The position numbers and the translations under genes were made by a program. 18,060 bases of DNA from JAVBOO01 sp031550435 (GTDB lineage: Bacteria > Bacillota > Clostridia > Lachnospirales > WRAX01), in assembly GCA_031550435.1 (NCBI GenBank), contig JAVBOO010000037.1:1-18060 (forward strand). The letters are read 5' to 3'. How positions within the stretch are numbered: position 1 is the stretch's first letter; each line of letters begins with the position of its first letter. The notes beneath the pieces were generated by a model. The model did not search any database. It saw nothing but the letters and a program-made list of their open reading frames with translations, and was not told the origin of the DNA. Of this stretch, positions 15,202 to 18,060 are shown piece by piece.

Positions 15202-16439
15202 TCAAATTCCTCCTCATATACCCGCAGTATGCTTAGCATTGTAATTTTGCGATTTCTCTGCAAAACACCAAGTTTTTTTGCCGTAACGGCTTCTGCCTCC
15301 GCCGGTATTTCCAAGGCATATTCGCCGGAGTCTACAATGCGGAAAATTTCCGCGCCTTGCCACAGTTCCCTTATAAAACAGCTTGGGTCTGTTTTGCAGT
15401 GCAGGCGCATCACCTTTCTGAACGAAAGATCATCAAGCGAGCCGATAACGGCCTTTTCTTCGTCCCAAGAGATAGTCCTGTGTTTAACAAAAGGTTGCCT
15501 CGCCGCATCTACAATATCACTGACAACAGCCGCACCGGTCGGCAGTTGGCCCGCGCCTTTGCCGTAAAACATAACCGGGCCTATCCTGTCCGTATTGACA
15601 ATAATACCGTTATACACGCCGTTAGCCGTCGCCAAAGGGCATTTGCGGTGAATCAGAAACGGGGCTGTCAATGCCTTGACACCGTCTTTATCCGGGCTGC
15701 CGACACCTAAAAGCTTTATGGTATAACCCAACGATTTGCAGAATTCGAAGTCAGCGCGAGTAATGGCAGAAATACCTTCCGTGGGTATCTCATTCCAGTC
15801 TACAGTCTTTCCTGACGCGATGGACAGAAGTATGGCCAACTTTCTGCTCGTATCGTATCCGTCTGTATCCGCGGAAGGGTTACTTTCCGCATAACCTCTT
15901 GCCTGAGCCTCCTTTAAAGCGTCATCGTACTCTCTTCCGCTTTCATACATTTCCGAAAGTATAAAATTTGTGGTACCGTTTAGTATGCCCGCTACCCCGG
16001 TAATCCTGTCTGTCGAAAGGTTGCGGGAAAACGGCGCAATAATCGGCATACCTCCGCCGACGGACGCTTCAAACAAAAAACGCACGTTAAACTCTCCGGA
16101 GAGGCGAAGTAATTCTGCGCCATGCTCAGCCACAAGCTCCTTGTTGGAAGTTACCACCGATTTACCGCTTGAAAGTGCGCTCTTTACGTAAGTATAAGCC
16201 GGCTCCACCCCGCCGATAGCTTCAACGACTATGCTTATACTCTTGTCACAAAGAATCTCCCCTATATCGCGGGTCATGATTTTTTCTGCCGGATCACCGG
16301 TAAAATCGCGTCTTACAAGTATTCTGTTCACTCGAATTTCCTGTCCGGTCAATTTTTCGAGAGTTTCGGTATTTTCCTCCAAATGGCGGTAAACACCCGA
16401 GCCTACAATGCCATACCCTAAAATCGCAACGTTTATCAC
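15195..16439 (-). CDS. hom: Homoserine dehydrogenase
   Basis: A 414-residue NAD(P)H-dependent enzyme reducing aspartate semialdehyde to homoserine. The Rossmann loop is ILGYGIVGSGV (6-16). The catalytic region shows VTSNKELVAEHG (96-107), EASVGGGMPII (124-134), GILNGTTNFIL (151-161) and DTDGYDTSRK (191-200), which includes the substrate-binding acidic residues and catalytic lysine. The C-terminal 80 residues are in the position of the usual ACT domain but look short and diverged (FRKVMRLHCKTDPSCF), so feedback inhibition may be altered. The start is GTG at 16439 with AAAAGGTGAT upstream. First structural gene of hom-lysC-asd-metY-metA; an intrinsic terminator sits only 22 bases before the start, so expression must need readthrough or antitermination. 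Confidence 0.95.
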   Translation of the reverse strand: MINVAILGYGIVGSGVYRHLEENTETLEKLTGQEIRVNRILVRRDFTGDPAEKIMTRDIGEILCDKSISIVVEAIGGVEPAYTYVKSALSSGKSVVTSNKELVAEHGAELLRLSGEFNVRFLFEASVGGGMPIIAPFSRNLSTDRITGVAGILNGTTNFILSEMYESGREYDDALKEAQARGYAESNPSADTDGYDTSRKLAILLSIASGKTVDWNEIPTEGISAITRADFEFCKSLGYTIKLLGVGSPDKDGVKALTAPFLIHRKCPLATANGVYNGIIVNTDRIGPVMFYGKGAGQLPTGAAVVSDIVDAARQPFVKHRTISWDEEKAVIGSLDDLSFRKVMRLHCKTDPSCFIRELWQGAEIFRIVDSGEYALEIPAEAEAVTAKKLGVLQRNRKITMLSILRVYEEEFDC

Positions 16440-16460
16440 ATTATCACCTTTTCCGTCAAA

Positions 16461-16485
16461 ATAAAAAGGAAGCGGTTAAGCTTCC
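16461..16485 (-). terminator. Intrinsic terminator in the hom leader, between small ORF A and hom
   Basis: On the minus strand GGAAGC-TTAACC-GCTTCC is followed directly by TTTTTAT. It lies 44 bases after the stop of small ORF A and 22 bases before the hom start, a placement typical of an attenuator. The stem sequence is the same as the core of the second leader terminator at 16807-16836. Confidence 0.85.
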
Positions 16486-16529
16486 GAGGGCGTGCTTATC
16501 AGATTGATACCTCAAATTTTCCGGCTGCT

Positions 16530-16631
16530 TTACGGACACCGCGCAATTTTCGGTATACAAAACTGAATGACACGGGTGCCCCCGGACATTTTCATAAGCA
16601 TTCGCATATTCATATCCGATACTGTTCTCAT
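16530..16631 (-). CDS. Small ORF A: Met-rich 33-residue leader peptide upstream of hom
   Basis: A 33-codon ORF with a strong Shine-Dalgarno (TTTGGAGGAG, 5-6 bases before the ATG) in the leader of the methionine operon. The peptide has Met at positions 1, 7, 9, 11, 13 and 15, alternating with other residues (MNMRMLMKM), then SGG, VIQF, and PK; it ends ARCP before TAA. It aligns without gaps to small ORF B: M9, R10, M11, M13, S16, G17, G18, V21, I22, F24 and P27 are identical. A terminator follows within 50 bases. The Met codons suggest a methionine-sensing attenuator; conservation outside the Met codons suggests the peptide itself matters. A small secreted or modified peptide cannot be excluded. 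I do not recognise a named family. Confidence 0.65.
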   Translation of the reverse strand: MRTVSDMNMRMLMKMSGGTRVIQFCIPKIARCP

Positions 16632-16661
16632 GGTTTCTCCTCCAAACTGTTATATTCATAG

Positions 16662-16702
16662 TACCGCGTAAGTATTTTATACGGTATTTAACTTGCGCGG
16701 TA
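16662..16702 (-). promoter_or_regulatory. Inverted repeat in the hom leader upstream of small ORF A
   Basis: On the minus strand TACCGCGCAAGT (16702-16691) and ACTTACGCGGTA (16673-16662) pair at 11 of 12 positions around a 17-base AT-rich centre that contains TATAAAAT. It could be an RNA hairpin, or an operator around a -10 element, although the best -35 candidate (CTGATA, 19 bases away) is poor. The first arm can instead pair with TTGCGCGGT inside small ORF A (16538-16546). Confidence 0.55.
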
Positions 16703-16806
16703 TCAGTTGTAATGCGGCAAAACGGTTGCAGGTTGTTTTCCTTACTAAACTGTAAAAATTTGAGTTTTGCACCATTGTCGAGATAATAGAAATATCTTTA
16801 CTAAAT

Positions 16807-16836
16807 AAAAAGGAAGCTTTATTTTCTAAAGCTTCC
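16807..16836 (-). terminator. Intrinsic terminator after small ORF B
   Basis: On the minus strand GGAAGCTTTA-GAAAA-TAAAGCTTCC is a perfect 10-bp stem followed by TTTTTATTTAG. It lies 32 bases after the stop of small ORF B, and its stem core equals that of the terminator before hom. Confidence 0.9.
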
Positions 16837-16868
16837 GGGGTTGTCTCTCATTCGATTTGTAAGCCGTC

Positions 16869-16985
16869 TTAGACATTACCGCTGAAACGGTCATGTTCTG
16901 TTCTTGGCGCACGAAAACGTATGACACAGCCACCACCGGACTTTGCCATGTACATTCGCATTGCAAAACAGAACAAATTTTTCAC
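16869..16985 (-). CDS. Small ORF B: 38-residue leader peptide homologous to ORF A
   Basis: A 38-codon ORF starting with GTG at 16985, preceded by AAGGAGAG about 7 bases upstream and by a near-consensus promoter. The peptide contains FAMRMYMAKSGGGCVIRFRAPR and then a charged tail to residue 38, written here as FAMRMYMAKSGG plus GCVIRFRAPR. It aligns to ORF A from residue 1 without gaps, with 11 identical residues in 9-28. ORF A and B also match at the DNA level (for example ATGCGAATG and GTGTCAT). TGTTCTGTT (16967-16975) and AACAGAACA (16894-16902) inside the ORF are perfect 9-bp complements, so the mRNA can fold around the conserved codons. The first in-frame ATG upstream lies outside the predicted transcript, so GTG is preferred. 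Function unknown; no named family recognised. Confidence 0.62.
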   Translation of the reverse strand: MKNLFCFAMRMYMAKSGGGCVIRFRAPRTEHDRFSGNV

Positions 16986-17022
16986 GATAGAATCTCTCCT
17001 TGCCAACAAACCGATTTTAGTG

Positions 17023-17050
17023 ATTATAGCATACCGGTATAAAATGTCAA
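17023..17050 (-). promoter_or_regulatory. Near-consensus sigma-A promoter for the small-ORF / hom leader
   Basis: On the minus strand TTGACA (17050-17045), a 16-base spacer, and TATAAT (17028-17023) with an extended TG motif in front of the -10 (TGCTATAAT). Transcription would start near 17016, about 31 bases before the GTG of small ORF B. This is the strongest promoter seen ahead of the hom operon; no second promoter of similar quality lies between the two leader ORFs. Confidence 0.85.
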
Positions 17051-17116
17051 TACCCAAGATTGGTGCACTGAAATTTGTGCAAATTGCAAGTTAAACTGCC
17101 GCACCCTTACCCAAAA

Positions 17117-17812
17117 TCAAGCGACGAAAGAAGCAGCTATTTCTTTAGAAGTTTTGTAGCCGAAAATCCGTCTCGGATAATTATTAATCCAATGCTCAAT
17201 TAGCTTGATGTCATCATCTGTGTAGTCGTTGATATCCGCGCCTTTGGGGATAAACCGCCTTATCAGCTTGTTGGCGTTTTCGTTTGAACCGCGCTCCCAT
17301 GCGCTGTAGGGATGCGCATAGTATACTGTTGTTCTTTGTTTGTCAGGAAGCCTGATTGAGCGCTCTATCAGGCTTCCTGACAAAAATTCGCTTCCGTTGT
17401 CCATAGTTATGCTCTTGAAAATCCTCGAAAAGCGTTCTCCGAGCTCATTCTCAAGGTGATCCAGTGCCGCAACCACGTTTTCTTGGGTTTTTGCGTCTAG
17501 TTTGAAAATAAGTTCCTCTCTGCTTTTTCGCTCTGTAAGCACCAGAAGACAAGCCTTTGAACCCTTTCCGCTCTCAACGCTGTCCATCTCCCAATGCCCG
17601 TAATCCTCGCGTTTTTCCACTTCCCCAGGGCGTTCCTCTATACTACGTCCCTTTGTATTATTAAGCGCAACCTTTCGCACTTTGTTGTATTTTCGAGCTT
17701 CTCCAAGCTTTTTTACAGGCAAGTCTTTGTTGCTGATGTTTACGAATATTCCTTTATCAATGTAATTATACAACGTCTTCGTGCAAATGGCTTCAGAAAA
17801 CTCATGTTTCCT
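17117..17812 (-). pseudogene. 5'-truncated IS30-family transposase
   Basis: This frame encodes the C-terminal part of an IS30-type DDE transposase: KHEFSEAICTKTLYNYIDKG, then GHWEMDSV, TMDNGSEF and WERGSNENANKLIRRFIPKG. Numbered from the TTG codon at 17773, the catalytic residues D64, D125 and E165 are all present. The family is usually 300-350 residues with an N-terminal helix-turn-helix region; here homology stops near 17812, so more than 100 N-terminal residues, including DNA binding, are missing. There is no plausible start codon or ribosome binding site. Recognisable sequence ends close to where an unrelated plus-strand coding fragment begins, which suggests a deletion or rearrangement joined them. 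The element's other end probably lies at about 17055-17100 (GTGCACTGAAATTTGTGCAAATTGCAAG), next to the leader promoter of the hom operon, but no matching terminal repeat could be shown. Confidence 0.8.
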
Positions 17813-17971
17813 GCACCTATCCGCCCTATCGGTGCATCCGGTGATCCAAACGAGCAGTACACCATTTATGAGGTAGACTCGGAAGAAACCGCCGACGAGA
17901 GCATAAACGAAGACGAGGACATCCTCAATTGGGGTCGCACTCCTGAGACTGTGTCAAAACTCAGGCCCTAA
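17804..17971 (+). pseudogene. Possible 3' fragment of an unrecognised gene with acidic C-terminal tail
   Basis: The plus-strand frame ending at TAA 17971 encodes about 55 residues, PIRPIGASGDPNEQYTIYEV followed by an Asp/Glu-rich stretch (DSEETADESINEDEDIL) and NWGRTPETVSKLRP. The composition looks like genuine coding sequence and like a protein C-terminus. Upstream in the same frame is antisense to the IS30 remnant, so the 5' part of the gene is missing. The ATG at 17804 has no ribosome binding site. I do not recognise the protein. It may be the stump of a gene cut by the transposon or by a later rearrangement. Confidence 0.35.
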
Positions 17972-18010
17972 GTTAGACTTGAGTAAAAAAAGAATTTTGA
18001 TATATAGTCA

Positions 18011-18059
18011 GTTAAATTCAAATCCGTCCAAGCGAAGCTTGAGCGGTTTTGAATTTAAC
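18011..18059. repeat. Long imperfect palindrome with GAA loop
   Basis: GTTAAATTCAAATCCGTCCAAGC and GCTTGAGCGGTTTTGAATTTAAC (23 bases each) pair at 20 positions around a GAA loop. No T run follows inside the window, so terminator function cannot be judged. It follows the acidic-tail fragment by about 40 bases and reaches the window edge; it may be a terminator, a MITE-like repeat or the end of another element. Confidence 0.6.
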
Positions 18060-18060
18060 G

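Noticed and set aside
16456..16659. 67-codon minus-strand ORF in the hom leader
   Set aside because: It lies in another frame from small ORF A, runs through the terminator at 16461-16485, and the good Shine-Dalgarno sequence serves the ATG at 16631, not its own start.
16691..16705. T-box-like sequence TGATACCGCG in the hom leader
   Set aside because: Nine of ten bases match TGGTACCGCG, but there is no recognisable stem I or AG box, the UGGN bulge is altered, and a translated ORF rather than a terminator follows directly.
16440..17020. S-box (SAM-I) riboswitch expected ahead of methionine genes
   Set aside because: None of the conserved S-box core segments were found on the minus strand of the leader.
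1..18060. CRISPR arrays, tRNA and rRNA genes
   Set aside because: No regularly spaced direct repeats, tRNA T-loop/anticodon patterns or rRNA core sequences were seen on either strand by eye.

Overview
This window looks like chromosomal DNA of an endospore-forming member of the Clostridia (Bacillota), probably an uncultured Oscillospiraceae/Ruminococcaceae-type anaerobe. Reasons: a spoIVB gene with a sigma-F-like promoter, strong GGAGG ribosome binding sites with several TTG/GTG starts, a radical SAM / DUF2344 / RNase G cluster typical of Clostridia, a butyrate-type CoA-transferase, and medium-low GC. The genus assignment is inference.

Layout. 1-438: no gene recognised, one hairpin. 439-4772 (minus strand): a radical SAM protein (TTG start), the overlapping DUF2344 partner, RNase E/G and, after a 220-base gap, a small glycine-rich LSm-like protein; the usual downstream rplU is not there. 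4773-5107: divergent intergenic region. 5108-7888 (plus): a D,D-carboxypeptidase and, 12 bases later, an acetyl-CoA hydrolase/transferase-family CoA-transferase, closed by a strong terminator. 8090-9370 (plus): SpoIVB peptidase behind a perfect sigma-F consensus. 9371-9679: hairpin-rich, unexplained, non-coding. 9734-10492 (plus): a TipA-like MerR regulator with a 19-bp-spacer, dyad-containing promoter and a possible internal TipAS start.

10703-16439 (minus): a five-gene operon, in transcription order hom, lysC, asd, metY, metA. Enzymatically it carries aspartate to homocysteine: LysC makes aspartyl phosphate, Asd the semialdehyde, Hom homoserine, MetA O-acylhomoserine (residue 130 is Glu, which predicts acetyl) and MetY homocysteine by direct sulfhydrylation. 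No thrB/thrC is present, so the operon looks dedicated to methionine.

The most interesting part is its leader (16461-17050). No S-box was found. Instead two homologous, unannotated small ORFs (38 and 33 codons) lie in tandem; each has its own Shine-Dalgarno sequence and each is followed by an intrinsic terminator built on the same GGAAGC/GCTTCC stem. The peptides align without gaps and share M-R-M-x-M, S-G-G, V-I-x-F and P-[KR]. The one next to hom has Met at every second position from residue 7 to 15. This suggests an undescribed methionine-responsive attenuator or nascent-peptide sensor.

17117-18060: a 5'-truncated IS30-type transposase gene joined to what looks like the 3' end of an unrelated plus-strand gene, then a long imperfect palindrome at the window edge.
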